Assembly (NCBI RefSeq): GCF_015550595.1
Contig: NZ_JADNBB010000007.1
Location: forward strand, 62,001 to 126,000
Direction: 5' to 3'
DNA: 64,000 bases
Source of the DNA: Parabacteroides goldsteinii
Lineage (GTDB): Bacteria; Bacteroidota; Bacteroidia; Bacteroidales; Tannerellaceae
Position 1 is the first letter of the stretch; every line of letters starts with the position of its first letter. A program made the position numbers and the translations under genes. Of this stretch, positions 46,798 through 55,769 are shown piece after piece. The notes under the pieces were generated by a model, which saw only the letters and a program-made list of their open reading frames with translations, was not told the origin of the DNA and did no database searches.

Positions 46798-49700
46798 ATG
46801 TCGAAAATTGGAATCAAAAAGGTGATTGTTCTGGGCTCGGGTGCCCTGAAGATCGGACAGGCCGGAGAGTTTGACTACTCTGGTTCACAAGCATTAAAGG
46901 CACTGAAAGAAGAAGGTATCAGTACCGTATTGCTGAATCCGAACATTGCAACTATTCAAACATCCGAAGGGGTAGCAGACAAGGTATACTTCCTGCCTAT
47001 CACTCCGTATTTTGTTGAAGAAGTAATCAAAAAAGAACAACCGGACGGAATCCTGCTGGCTTTTGGTGGCCAGACTGCCCTGAACTGCGGAACTCAGTTA
47101 TACACCAGCGGCACACTCGCCAAATATGGTGTAAAGGTACTGGGTACTTCTGTTGAAGCGATCATGTATACAGAAGACCGCGACCTGTTTGTAAAGAAAC
47201 TGAATGAAATCGACGTAAAAACTCCGATAAGCCAGGCTGTTGAAACGATGGAAGATGCAGTGAAAGCTGCCTACAAGATCGGTTTCCCGGTAATGATCCG
47301 TTCTGCTTATGCCCTGGGAGGTATGGGTAGCGGTATCTGCAAAGACGAAGAAGAACTGCGTACACTGGCGGAAAGCGCTTTCGCTTATTCTTCACAGATC
47401 CTGGTAGAAGAATCATTGAAAGGCTGGAAAGAAATTGAATTCGAAGTAATCCGCGATAAAAACGACCATTGCTTCACGGTTGTAAGCATGGAAAATGTAG
47501 ACCCGCTGGGCGTACATACCGGTGAAAGTATCGTGGTTGCTCCTACCTGCTCTCTGACAGACAAGGAACTGGATCTGTTGAAAGAGCTGTCGACCAAGAC
47601 AATCCGCCACCTGGGTATCGTGGGCGAATGTAACATCCAATACGCATTCAATTCCGACACTTGCGACTACCGTGTGATCGAAGTAAACGCTCGCCTGAGC
47701 CGTTCTTCCGCACTGGCATCCAAAGCAAGCGGTTATCCCCTGGCATTCGTTGCCGCTAAGCTGGCATTAGGTTACAGCCTCGATGAAATCGGCGAAATGG
47801 GTACTCCGAACTCTGCTTATAAAGCTCCGGAAGTAGACTATATGATCGTAAAGATCCCGCGTTGGGACTTGACCAAGTTCGTCGGTGTAAGCCGCCTGAT
47901 CGGTTCAAGCATGAAGTCTGTCGGCGAGATCATGTCGATCGGTAAGAGCTTCGAAGAGATTATGCAGAAAGGTCTGCGTATGATCGGACAGGGTATGCAC
48001 GGTTTCGTTGGAAACAACGACCTGGAATTCGACAACCTGGACGATGCACTGGCTAACCCGACCGACCTGCGTATCTTCGCCGTTGCAAAAGCATTGGAAG
48101 AAGGTTATACCGTTGAACGTATCCACGAACTGTCAAAAATCACTCCGTGGTTCCTGAACGGTTTGAAAAATATCGTAGATTATACGAAAGTATTATCTCA
48201 ATACAACAAAATCGAAGATCTGCCCGAAGATGTTCTGAAAGAAGCTAAACGCCTGGGCTTCTCTGACTTCCAGATTGCACGCTATGTGGAAAATCCGGAA
48301 GGCAACATGGAAAAAGAAAATATCCGTGTACGTAACCTGCGTAAGAAAATGGGTGTCCTGCCGAGCGTAAAACGTATCAACACGATCGCTTCCGAACATC
48401 CGGAACTGACTAACTACCTGTATATGACATACGACGGTAGCGAACATGATATCCCTTATTACAAGAACGACAAGAGCGTGGTGATCCTGGGTTCAGGTGC
48501 TTACCGCATCGGTTCTTCCGTAGAGTTCGACTGGTGTTCGGTGAACGCTGCACAGACTGCACGTAAGCTGGGCTACAAGTCGATCATGATCAACTACAAC
48601 CCGGAAACGGTTTCTACCGACTACGATATGTGCGACCGTCTGTACTTCGACGAACTTTCTTTCGAACGTGTACTCGATGTAATGGACCTGGAAATGCCGA
48701 AGGGTGTGATCGTATCCGTAGGCGGACAGATCCCGAACAACCTGGCAATGAAGTTGTATCGCCAAAATGTTCCGGTACTGGGTACTTCTCCGCTGTCTAT
48801 CGACCGTGCTGAAAACCGCCACAAATTCTCAGCCATGTTGGATACACTGGGTATCGACCAGCCGGCCTGGGCAGAGTTGACCAGTATGGAAGAGATCGAC
48901 GGCTTCATCGAAAAGGTAGGCTTCCCGATCCTGATCCGTCCTTCTTATGTACTTTCAGGTGCAGCCATGAACGTTTGCCACAACAAGGAACAGATGATCG
49001 AATTCCTGGATCTGGCAGCTAAGGTATCTAAAGAATATCCGGTTGTCGTATCTGAATTCCTTCAAGGAGCAAAAGAAGTGGAATTCGACGCAGTGGCCAT
49101 GAACGGCGAAGTGGTTGAATACGCTATCTCCGAACATATCGAGTTTGCCGGTGTTCACTCCGGTGACGCAACACTGGTATTCCCGGCTCAGAAGATCTAC
49201 TTCGAAACAGCACGCCGCATCAAAAAGGTAAGCAAGATGATCGCCAAAGAATTGAACATCAGCGGACCGTTCAACATCCAGTTCCTGGCTAAGAACAACG
49301 ACGTGAAGGTAATCGAATGTAACCTGCGTGCATCACGTAGTTTCCCGTTCGTTTCAAAAGTACTGAAACGCAACTTCATCGAAACTGCAACCCGTATCAT
49401 GCTGGACGCTCCTTATACAAAACCGGACAAAAGTGCTTTCGATATCGACTGGATCGGTGTAAAAGCTTCTCAGTTCTCATTCGCCCGTCTGCATAAAGCG
49501 GATCCTGTACTGGGTGTGGATATGAGTTCTACCGGTGAAGTAGGTTGTATCGGCGACGACTTCAACGAAGCACTGCTGTCTGCCATGATCGCCGTAGGTA
49601 ACAACATTCCTAAAAAGAATGTCCTGGTTTCTTCAGGTGCAGCCAAGAGTAAAGTAGATTTACTGGAACCTTGCCGCCTGCTGAGTGAAAAAGGATACCA

Positions 49701-50016
49701 GATTTACGGTACTGCCGGTACTGCTAAGTTCCTGAATGAAAACGGTATCAACACGACTGCCGTATGCTGGCCGGATGAACAGGGCGACCTGAACATCATG
49801 GATATGTTCAGCAACCACGTATTCGAACTGGTTGTAAACATCCCGAAAGACCATAGCAAACGCGAGTTGACCAACGGTTATAAGATCCGCCGTGCTGCGA
49901 TCGACCATAATATTCCGCTGATCACCAACGCCCGTCTGGCAAGTGCATTCATCGAAGCATTCTGTACAATGGATGTAAAAGATATCCAGATCAAAGACTG
50001 GCAGGATTATAAATAA
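46798..50016 (+). CDS. carB: carbamoyl-phosphate synthase large subunit
   Basis: 1072 residues, the full length of CarB, which makes carbamoyl phosphate from bicarbonate, ammonia (from CarA) and two ATP for pyrimidine and arginine synthesis. Two homologous halves, each with a pre-ATP-grasp and ATP-grasp domain: first half begins KKVIVLGSGALKIGQAGEFD, second begins KSVVILGSGAYRIGSSVEFD; NARLSRSSALASKASGYPLA and NLRASRSFPFVSKVLKRNFI mark the two active sites. The C-terminal 130 residues are the allosteric MGS-like domain (VDLLEPCRLLSEKGYQIYGT). carA is not adjacent. The gene is preceded by a leader peptide and a terminator. Confidence 0.97.
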   Translation: MSKIGIKKVIVLGSGALKIGQAGEFDYSGSQALKALKEEGISTVLLNPNIATIQTSEGVADKVYFLPITPYFVEEVIKKEQPDGILLAFGGQTALNCGTQLYTSGTLAKYGVKVLGTSVEAIMYTEDRDLFVKKLNEIDVKTPISQAVETMEDAVKAAYKIGFPVMIRSAYALGGMGSGICKDEEELRTLAESAFAYSSQILVEESLKGWKEIEFEVIRDKNDHCFTVVSMENVDPLGVHTGESIVVAPTCSLTDKELDLLKELSTKTIRHLGIVGECNIQYAFNSDTCDYRVIEVNARLSRSSALASKASGYPLAFVAAKLALGYSLDEIGEMGTPNSAYKAPEVDYMIVKIPRWDLTKFVGVSRLIGSSMKSVGEIMSIGKSFEEIMQKGLRMIGQGMHGFVGNNDLEFDNLDDALANPTDLRIFAVAKALEEGYTVERIHELSKITPWFLNGLKNIVDYTKVLSQYNKIEDLPEDVLKEAKRLGFSDFQIARYVENPEGNMEKENIRVRNLRKKMGVLPSVKRINTIASEHPELTNYLYMTYDGSEHDIPYYKNDKSVVILGSGAYRIGSSVEFDWCSVNAAQTARKLGYKSIMINYNPETVSTDYDMCDRLYFDELSFERVLDVMDLEMPKGVIVSVGGQIPNNLAMKLYRQNVPVLGTSPLSIDRAENRHKFSAMLDTLGIDQPAWAELTSMEEIDGFIEKVGFPILIRPSYVLSGAAMNVCHNKEQMIEFLDLAAKVSKEYPVVVSEFLQGAKEVEFDAVAMNGEVVEYAISEHIEFAGVHSGDATLVFPAQKIYFETARRIKKVSKMIAKELNISGPFNIQFLAKNNDVKVIECNLRASRSFPFVSKVLKRNFIETATRIMLDAPYTKPDKSAFDIDWIGVKASQFSFARLHKADPVLGVDMSSTGEVGCIGDDFNEALLSAMIAVGNNIPKKNVLVSSGAAKSKVDLLEPCRLLSEKGYQIYGTAGTAKFLNENGINTTAVCWPDEQGDLNIMDMFSNHVFELVVNIPKDHSKRELTNGYKIRRAAIDHNIPLITNARLASAFIEAFCTMDVKDIQIKDWQDYK

Positions 50017-50030
50017 GCAAATATTTTTAG

Positions 50031-50079
50031 TATATTTGTAACCAAAATACGTAGAGACAAGGCAACACCTTGTCTCTAC
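50031..50079 (+). promoter_or_regulatory. -7 box and GTAGAGACAAGG hairpin
   Basis: TATATTTG at 50031-50038 fits the -7 box. GTAGAGACAAGG (50051-50062) pairs perfectly with 50068-50079 around CAACA. GTAGAGAC-headed hairpins are dispersed repeats in Bacteroidetes genomes (from memory). It may end carB transcription or be part of the next gene's leader. Confidence 0.55.
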
Positions 50080-50100
50080 ACGTTTAAATCAATTCGAGCG

Positions 50101-52170
50101 ATGTATAAACTACCGATAGTATTCCTGGCCTTTATGCTTAGCGTGCTGACTGCACGTGGATCGGTAGATATTCCCAATATTTTCATTAAAAACTTTACAG
50201 TAGACGATTACAAAGCCAGTTGTCAGAACTGGGGATTGTCCGTTGCGTCCGACGGCGTATTGTATGTAGCCAACAATATGGGGCTACTGACCTTCGACGG
50301 AAACACCTGGAAGCATTTCGAGACACCGGATAAATCGCCTATCACCGGCGTCACATTCCTGAATGATACGATTTATACCATCAGCGAAGGGTCTTTCGGA
50401 GGCTGGACACGCGACAACCTCGGAGTGATGCGCTATCACAAACTGAACAAAATACCGGCCGAAGTCAAATTCAAAGAACCGCCGGCATCCATTCCTTTCA
50501 TTCTCCCGGACGAGATACTCCATGCCCAGCCATCTGTCTTCATGACCATAGATGACATGTATTTTATCGGTACACAGAACCGGGGACTGTATATCACAAG
50601 TCCGGACGGAACGATCCTGCGTCATTTATCCACACAAGACCAGACCTTACCCGACAATATCGTACGGGCCATCTGTATACAGGATGCACAGCAGATATGG
50701 ATCGCTTTCGACAACGGACTGTCGCAGATAACATTCGAGCCATCCCTTGTCAGACTGGGAAAACGCAGTGAAATAGGTAAACTCAAAAACGCCTCCCTAC
50801 GTAACGACACATTATATATCCAGACAAATACCGGATATTTTAAAAGGACACTAAAAGGCGGAGACAACTTCGAACCGGTCGATATCAGTAAAGAACAGAT
50901 CCATCTCCCTCCACAAAGAATTGCTTACGACACGCTGCAGATCTGTTCGATATTCAACAATGTCGAAGCATTAGGTAATTTTGCACATGCCGACCAGATC
51001 TATCCGATCGGAGACGATATGTACTGGCTCTGTGTTAAGAACGAAGCCGGATTATTCCATAATGAAAACGGCAACGGGACTTTGAAATGCAGATTGCTCC
51101 TCGATAATTACAATATGAATATGGTCAGTCGCGACAGAAGGATGTTTCCGCTCAGCGACTCTTTACACCTGATATCCGCCATGCAGGGCGTGTTACTGAT
51201 AAACATACGTGACCTGATAGGCAACAGCCTGGGAGCAGGAACTCCTTTACAGATATCAGAGATAGAATATGTGGATAAAAACGGTGAACACAATCTGCCG
51301 GTCAATTCGGAAAAGATCATACTCCCTCATAACTTCCAGGAATTATCCGTTTATGTGGGAAGTACTATCTTCACACCGAACCATTTGGTCAGTTACAGGA
51401 TAGAAGGAGTATCGTCCGATTGGTCTCCCTGGCAAAAAGACGGCAAAATATCTTTCCTGCAATTACCGGAAGGCAAATACACCCTGAAAATCCGGAAATA
51501 TGTAGTCCGGGGTCCTTATATGGAAATAGAGATTCCTATTACCGTCCGTCCACCGTGGTACAACACAATATGGGCATGGCTGGCCTATATCATCCTTACC
51601 GCATTAATAGTTAAAGCCATACTCGGTTATCATCTGAAAAATCTTCGAAAAGAAGAACTGGCCAGGCAGGAAGTGGAAAGACAGGCGGAAGAACAGAAGA
51701 TCCAGCAGATGAAAAGTAAAATGCTGGAAGCCGAACTGCAAAATAAAAACAATGAACTGAGTTTGCAAACCTCTGCCCTTGTCAAAAGGAATCAGGCCAT
51801 ACAGACATTGCTCGACGAACTGGAGCGCCAGAAAGAGACATTGGGCGACCGCTATCCGAATAAACTATATATGCGGATGAAAAGCCTGATGGAAGAATCG
51901 CTAAACGACCAGGCCGACTGGCTATTGTTTGAAAGCCACTTCAACAGTGCACATCAAAATTTCATAGATCGTTTACGTCAACAATATTCGGATATCACAA
52001 CAGGCGACTTACGTATCTGCTGTTTGTTGCGCATGAATCTCTCCACAAAAGAGATAGCATCCCTTCTAAATGTATCGATACGCGCAATAGAATTACGCAG
52101 ATACCGATTAAGAAAGCGTCTGTCACTGGATGGCGACACCAATCTTATCGATTTCCTTATGAGTTTCTAA
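50101..52170 (+). CDS. propeller / Y_Y_Y / HTH membrane regulator
   Basis: 689 residues. Signal peptide, then a beta-propeller of the two-component-regulator type (WGLSVASDGVLYVANNMGLLTF in parts, LPDNIVRAICIQD), a Y_Y_Y domain at about 400-475 (YRIEGVSSDWSPW, FLQLPEGKYTLKIR), one membrane segment at about 483-505, a long coiled coil (ELARQEVERQAEEQKIQQMK), and a LuxR-like HTH at the C-terminus (LRMNLSTKEIASLLNVSIRAIELRRYRLRKRL in parts). It senses something in the periplasm and acts as a DNA-binding protein, with no kinase or receiver. Targets are unknown; it does not adjoin a polysaccharide locus here. Confidence 0.85.
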   Translation: MYKLPIVFLAFMLSVLTARGSVDIPNIFIKNFTVDDYKASCQNWGLSVASDGVLYVANNMGLLTFDGNTWKHFETPDKSPITGVTFLNDTIYTISEGSFGGWTRDNLGVMRYHKLNKIPAEVKFKEPPASIPFILPDEILHAQPSVFMTIDDMYFIGTQNRGLYITSPDGTILRHLSTQDQTLPDNIVRAICIQDAQQIWIAFDNGLSQITFEPSLVRLGKRSEIGKLKNASLRNDTLYIQTNTGYFKRTLKGGDNFEPVDISKEQIHLPPQRIAYDTLQICSIFNNVEALGNFAHADQIYPIGDDMYWLCVKNEAGLFHNENGNGTLKCRLLLDNYNMNMVSRDRRMFPLSDSLHLISAMQGVLLINIRDLIGNSLGAGTPLQISEIEYVDKNGEHNLPVNSEKIILPHNFQELSVYVGSTIFTPNHLVSYRIEGVSSDWSPWQKDGKISFLQLPEGKYTLKIRKYVVRGPYMEIEIPITVRPPWYNTIWAWLAYIILTALIVKAILGYHLKNLRKEELARQEVERQAEEQKIQQMKSKMLEAELQNKNNELSLQTSALVKRNQAIQTLLDELERQKETLGDRYPNKLYMRMKSLMEESLNDQADWLLFESHFNSAHQNFIDRLRQQYSDITTGDLRICCLLRMNLSTKEIASLLNVSIRAIELRRYRLRKRLSLDGDTNLIDFLMSF

Positions 52171-52376
52171 AAAATATTTTCTAGATTTTCACCCTACACA
52201 TACCACTGTATATCAATAGAATATAAACGATCCGGATATAGATGAGAAAGTATTGTAGCAATAAATTTTACTTCACAAATTAATTGTGCAAGTAGTGTAG
52301 TAGTACTTTTTAACCGATATATTTCCAAATACGCTTTCTTTGCCGATGCATTCATATCTTAAATTCTAAAGACACG
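52171..52376. promoter_or_regulatory. gap before the SQR-like gene
   Basis: 206 bp. TTTCTTTG at about 52336-52343 is a near match to the -7 box, and no terminator is obvious for the upstream gene. Confidence 0.3.
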
Positions 52377-53750
52377 ATGAAACACGAGCTGGAAGAACAA
52401 CTTGAAGAGTTGGAAAGGCAAGGCATTGGTCGCCGCCATTTCCTAAAAACATTAATAGCAGCGGGTATTATAACAGCTGTAGGTACAGAGAAAGCACATG
52501 CCTTTTCAAGTAATGCAAAAGGTAAGATCGTAGTTATCGGTGGAGGAGCGGCCGGAATCAGCATGGCAGCACGCTTGATGCACTGGCTGGATAACCCGGA
52601 TATCACTTTGATTGACCCAAGCGATCGCCAGTTCTACCAGCCAGGTTTCACATTAATAGCTTCCGGTGTTTATCAACCGGACGACGTTTGGAAAAAACAA
52701 GAGAATTGTATTCCCGATGGAGTAAAATGGATTAAAGATTCGGTTGCAGCAGTCGACCCGGTGATGAACCAGGTTACAACAACCGGAAAAGAAAAGATAC
52801 CTTACGACTTTCTGGTACTGACACCGGGAGTGCAAACAAACTGGGAAAAAGTAGAAGGTATTACACATGATACATTAGGAGCAGGAAACGCTCATAGTAT
52901 ATATGATTTCGAAGGTGCACAAAAAACCTGGAAAGCGATTCAGGAATTCTCTAAAACAGGTGGCCGTGGTATCTACACCGATACATACACGAAGCACAAA
53001 TGCGGAGGGGCACCGAAAAAGATTTGCTTGCTGACAGAGGATTACAGCCGCAAACAGGGAACACGGGATAACATCAAACTGGACTATTTCACAGCAGCTA
53101 AAGAGCTGTATGATATTCCTTTTTATACACCCCGTCTGTTGGAGATCTATAAGGAACGCAATATTCCTATCAATCTCAATGTGCGTGTAAAAGGTGTCGA
53201 TACAGCAGCCAAACAAGTACATTTTGAAAAGGTTGAAACAGTCGGAGAAGAAAAAGTAATTACTCCTTTCGTAGAAGATTACGATTTCTTACACTTCGCT
53301 CCTCCTATGTCGGCTCCCGATTTCGTTCGCGAAGCCGGATTGGGATGGACAGAAGGTAAGCTGGCCGCCGAGGCTTGGGTGATGGTCGATAAAGCGACAC
53401 TGGTCCATAAGACGTATCCGAACATTGTCTCATTGGGAGACGTTGCCGGGATACCGACCAGTAAGACATCTGCTGCCGTACGCATGCAAGTGCCGATCGC
53501 AGCAAAGAACCTGATCTCACTGATGGAAGGCAAAGAACCCGTTGAGAAATACAACGGATATGCAGCCTGCCCGATCGTTACAGACTATGGACACGTGCTT
53601 TTGTGCGAGTTCGATTATGATAAAAAACCGGTTCACTCGTTCCCGTTCAGTATGCTGGACACATCGAAGGAACAATGGGCGGCCTGGTTACTGAAAGTTT
53701 ACTTGTTGAAGCCGATGTATTTCTATGGAATGCTGAACGGCTATGCATAA
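52377..53750 (+). CDS. Tat-exported FAD oxidoreductase, sulfide:quinone reductase-like
   Basis: 457 residues. The N-terminus has the twin-arginine motif GRRHFLKTLIAAG followed by a hydrophobic stretch, so it is probably exported by Tat or membrane-attached. An FAD-binding Rossmann motif KIVVIGGGAAGISMAARL is at about 43-60. YQPGFTLIASGV and KHKCGGAPKKICLL are typical of SQR-like enzymes; the Cys in KCGG matches one of the active-site Cys of SQR. The C-terminus has the second FAD contact NIVSLGDVAGIPTSKT. The family oxidises sulfide and passes electrons to quinone; the exact type is not certain. Confidence 0.8.
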   Translation: MKHELEEQLEELERQGIGRRHFLKTLIAAGIITAVGTEKAHAFSSNAKGKIVVIGGGAAGISMAARLMHWLDNPDITLIDPSDRQFYQPGFTLIASGVYQPDDVWKKQENCIPDGVKWIKDSVAAVDPVMNQVTTTGKEKIPYDFLVLTPGVQTNWEKVEGITHDTLGAGNAHSIYDFEGAQKTWKAIQEFSKTGGRGIYTDTYTKHKCGGAPKKICLLTEDYSRKQGTRDNIKLDYFTAAKELYDIPFYTPRLLEIYKERNIPINLNVRVKGVDTAAKQVHFEKVETVGEEKVITPFVEDYDFLHFAPPMSAPDFVREAGLGWTEGKLAAEAWVMVDKATLVHKTYPNIVSLGDVAGIPTSKTSAAVRMQVPIAAKNLISLMEGKEPVEKYNGYAACPIVTDYGHVLLCEFDYDKKPVHSFPFSMLDTSKEQWAAWLLKVYLLKPMYFYGMLNGYA

Positions 53751-53795
53751 CGGACCAAAATAACAACTCCCTATAATTCAAATGCCAAACTACAG

Positions 53796-53832
53796 AAAAT
53801 CCCCGGCTCAAGCTCTTGAGACCGGGGATTTT
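53796..53832. terminator. bidirectional terminator between convergent genes
   Basis: AAAATCCCCGG (53796-53806) plus CTCAAG pairs with CTTGAG and CCGGGGATTTT (53822-53832), with one unpaired A. A-run on one side, T-run on the other. It serves the SQR-like gene and the arginase gene. Confidence 0.9.
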
Positions 53833-53857
53833 GTTCTTCTGCCGCTCTACAACAGGC

Positions 53858-54742
53858 CTATTCTTTCAGTAAAGGCAACTGATCCAGCATATTCCTGATC
53901 TTGATAGCGATACGCGGCATAGGTTCGGCCACGGTGAGCCCCACCAAATCATATTCGGCGGCTATGTCATTGATCACACGAACCACTTCCTGTATTTTCA
54001 TTCCATCCGGCTCAACACCTACGCCGGCAATAATTTCGTTCGGGTCGAGCACATCCAAGTCAAAATGAACAACAACTTTGGACACCCCTGTTCCTTTCAG
54101 CCATTCCAGGACAGCCGTACTGTCGGCAGCCACTTCCACAGGCGACAAACCTTTTATACCTAATTCCTCCTGGCGGTCTTTCATCCCTTCATCCCAGGAG
54201 CGTAGTCCCACAAGCAATGATTTTGAGGCTTCGATCTTTCCTGGCAATACATTCATGATTTCTTCATCCCCCATACCCAGGCATGCCGTCAGCGCCATTG
54301 CATGATAGCCCTTATAATCATCATAAGGCAGGTTGACGTCAGGATGTGCATCGATCCAGACTACAGCTACATCCCCGGGATACTTTTCTGCTAAATAGGT
54401 AAACGGAACTACGCTCACGGAGCATTCGCCTCCCAATGTTACGATCCGGTCGGGGTTATTCTCCTTGAGTTTTGCCAGGGCTACTTCGGTCTGTTCCAGA
54501 ATAACCCGATGGGCACTCACGCCTTTTTCCGTTTCCCGGTCATTTATATCCAGGGAGACAGGCACCACCACTGTCTTTTGCGAACTTTCCGGTGCCAGTA
54601 AATTCAAAAGTTGAGCCCCCAGGTAATACCCTCTTGAAGCATCATCTGCCGGAATATCAGGCATCCAATGGGCCACTATCCCTCCCTGCCACTGCGGGTA
54701 AATCAAACGAAGAGTCGATGTTTTCTTTTCCATATCATTCAC
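53858..54742 (-). CDS. arginase/agmatinase family protein with an altered metal site
   Basis: 294 residues. The ureohydrolase fold motifs are present: DAHPD at 131-135 and HFDLDVLDP with Asp228 and Asp230. The first metal-ligand motif, GGDHS in arginases, reads GGECS (104-108), so the His ligand is Cys107. The enzyme family hydrolyses guanidino compounds with a two-Mn centre; a Cys in this place may change metal or activity. Alternative starts are 54742 and 54733. Substrate is not predictable. Confidence 0.8.
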   Translation of the reverse strand: MNDMEKKTSTLRLIYPQWQGGIVAHWMPDIPADDASRGYYLGAQLLNLLAPESSQKTVVVPVSLDINDRETEKGVSAHRVILEQTEVALAKLKENNPDRIVTLGGECSVSVVPFTYLAEKYPGDVAVVWIDAHPDVNLPYDDYKGYHAMALTACLGMGDEEIMNVLPGKIEASKSLLVGLRSWDEGMKDRQEELGIKGLSPVEVAADSTAVLEWLKGTGVSKVVVHFDLDVLDPNEIIAGVGVEPDGMKIQEVVRVINDIAAEYDLVGLTVAEPMPRIAIKIRNMLDQLPLLKE

Positions 54743-54962
54743 CTTTATTTGAAACGAAGATAAAGAGTTCTCAACAATATAACAAACAAAAACAAATTAC
54801 TCCAGCGGAAAGACTAAATAAAAGTCGGCTCTTGTTAAGAGGGAGAACATCCATATTTTATCAGATTTGAATGTTTCATTATTTGACAGTTTTGAATGTT
54901 TCATTAATTTGACAGATATAAGCAATCATTGAAGCTATCCCCTTATCAAAGAGACTTCGCCA
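54743..54962. other. upstream region of the arginase-family gene
   Basis: About 220 bp. TTTGAATGTTTCATTATTTGACAG and a near copy follow each other around 54863-54915 (TTTGAATGTTTCATTA, twice). No clear promoter box is seen. Confidence 0.35.
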
Positions 54963-55136
54963 TTACAGGTTCATTTGCCGTCAGTTTTAACTGACGGATT
55001 ACAAGTTGTTTCTCCTTTTTTGGCTTTAGCCACATTTCTCTGTAAATAAAGAGACTGTTTAAAATGGGACTAAAGTCCAGAGAAATAGATCATTTACTGA
55101 TCCGTCTGTTAAAACTGACGGCAAATAAACCTGTAA
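54963..55136. repeat. 174-bp element with 37-bp inverted repeats
   Basis: Left arm 54963-54999 begins TTACAGGTT and includes CCGTCAGTTTTAACTGACGG; right arm 55100-55136 is its complement with two mismatches. Inside is a nested pair ATTTCTCTG (55034-55042) / CAGAGAAAT (55078-55086) and a small hairpin GGACTAAAGTCC. It encodes nothing obvious. Shape is that of a miniature mobile or REP-like element; target duplications were not found. Confidence 0.7.
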
Positions 55137-55346
55137 CTGGGTTTGTCTTATTTATGACTGATAGCTGATGGACAGACAGGGGCATTTTCCTATATTATTG
55201 ACTCAGTTATTTCTACATTTGACTCATATCTTTCTAAAAGTGAGAGATTATAATACCAAACAAGGAGATAGTAGAAACCCCTCTAGCAGCTTTTATGTAT
55301 TAAGACAGGAGGAACTAAACGTTAAGACCTGAGATATTATTTCTAC

Positions 55347-55420
55347 CCTGTACATCCTGGAAAATTAACCTGTACACCATACAAAACCAGCCTGTACACC
55401 CTGTCAGGCCACCCTGTACA
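55347..55420. repeat. four CCTGTACA sites with exact 22-bp spacing
   Basis: CCTGTACA starts at 55347, 55369, 55391 and 55413. Between the sites the sequence varies. The last sits in the perfect palindrome CCACCCTGTACAGGGTGG (55410-55427). Iteron-like phasing on one face of the helix (two turns) suggests protein binding. Confidence 0.7.
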
Positions 55421-55427
55421 GGGTGGT

Positions 55428-55769
55428 TTTAACAGATCGGGATTCTTGCACTAGTATCTCCCTTATTAACAGATAGTTACCTGCCTATTAACACATAGTC
55501 TTATACAGATAACAGGTGACAGATGACAGATGCAGTTACAGATAAAAAGAAACGTCTGCCACACTCTATCTCCTGTAAACCTGTATATTACACCATAGTG
55601 TGACAGATGGCAGATACTTTTTGAAAACTTTGTGTATATATGACAAATGACAAACGCCATTGCAAATAAAAGAAGTATTTGCAATGGCGTTATATTCTAA
55701 TAAACAAGATATTATGACCCTTTATTGCAAATGACAAATAAATCCGCAAAACTTTTATGCAGAATTATG
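55428..55769. other. rest of the repeat-rich gap after the btuF gene
   Basis: Holds scattered copies of GACAGATG/GACAAATG (about 55508-55650) and a perfect 16-bp hairpin AACGCCATTGCAAATA / complement (55653-55691) that may end the leftward cobalamin operon. No coding frame with support. Confidence 0.5.

Noticed and set aside
55347-55427. CRISPR array
   Set aside because: Only 8 bp repeat and the unit is 22 bp; no cas gene in the window.
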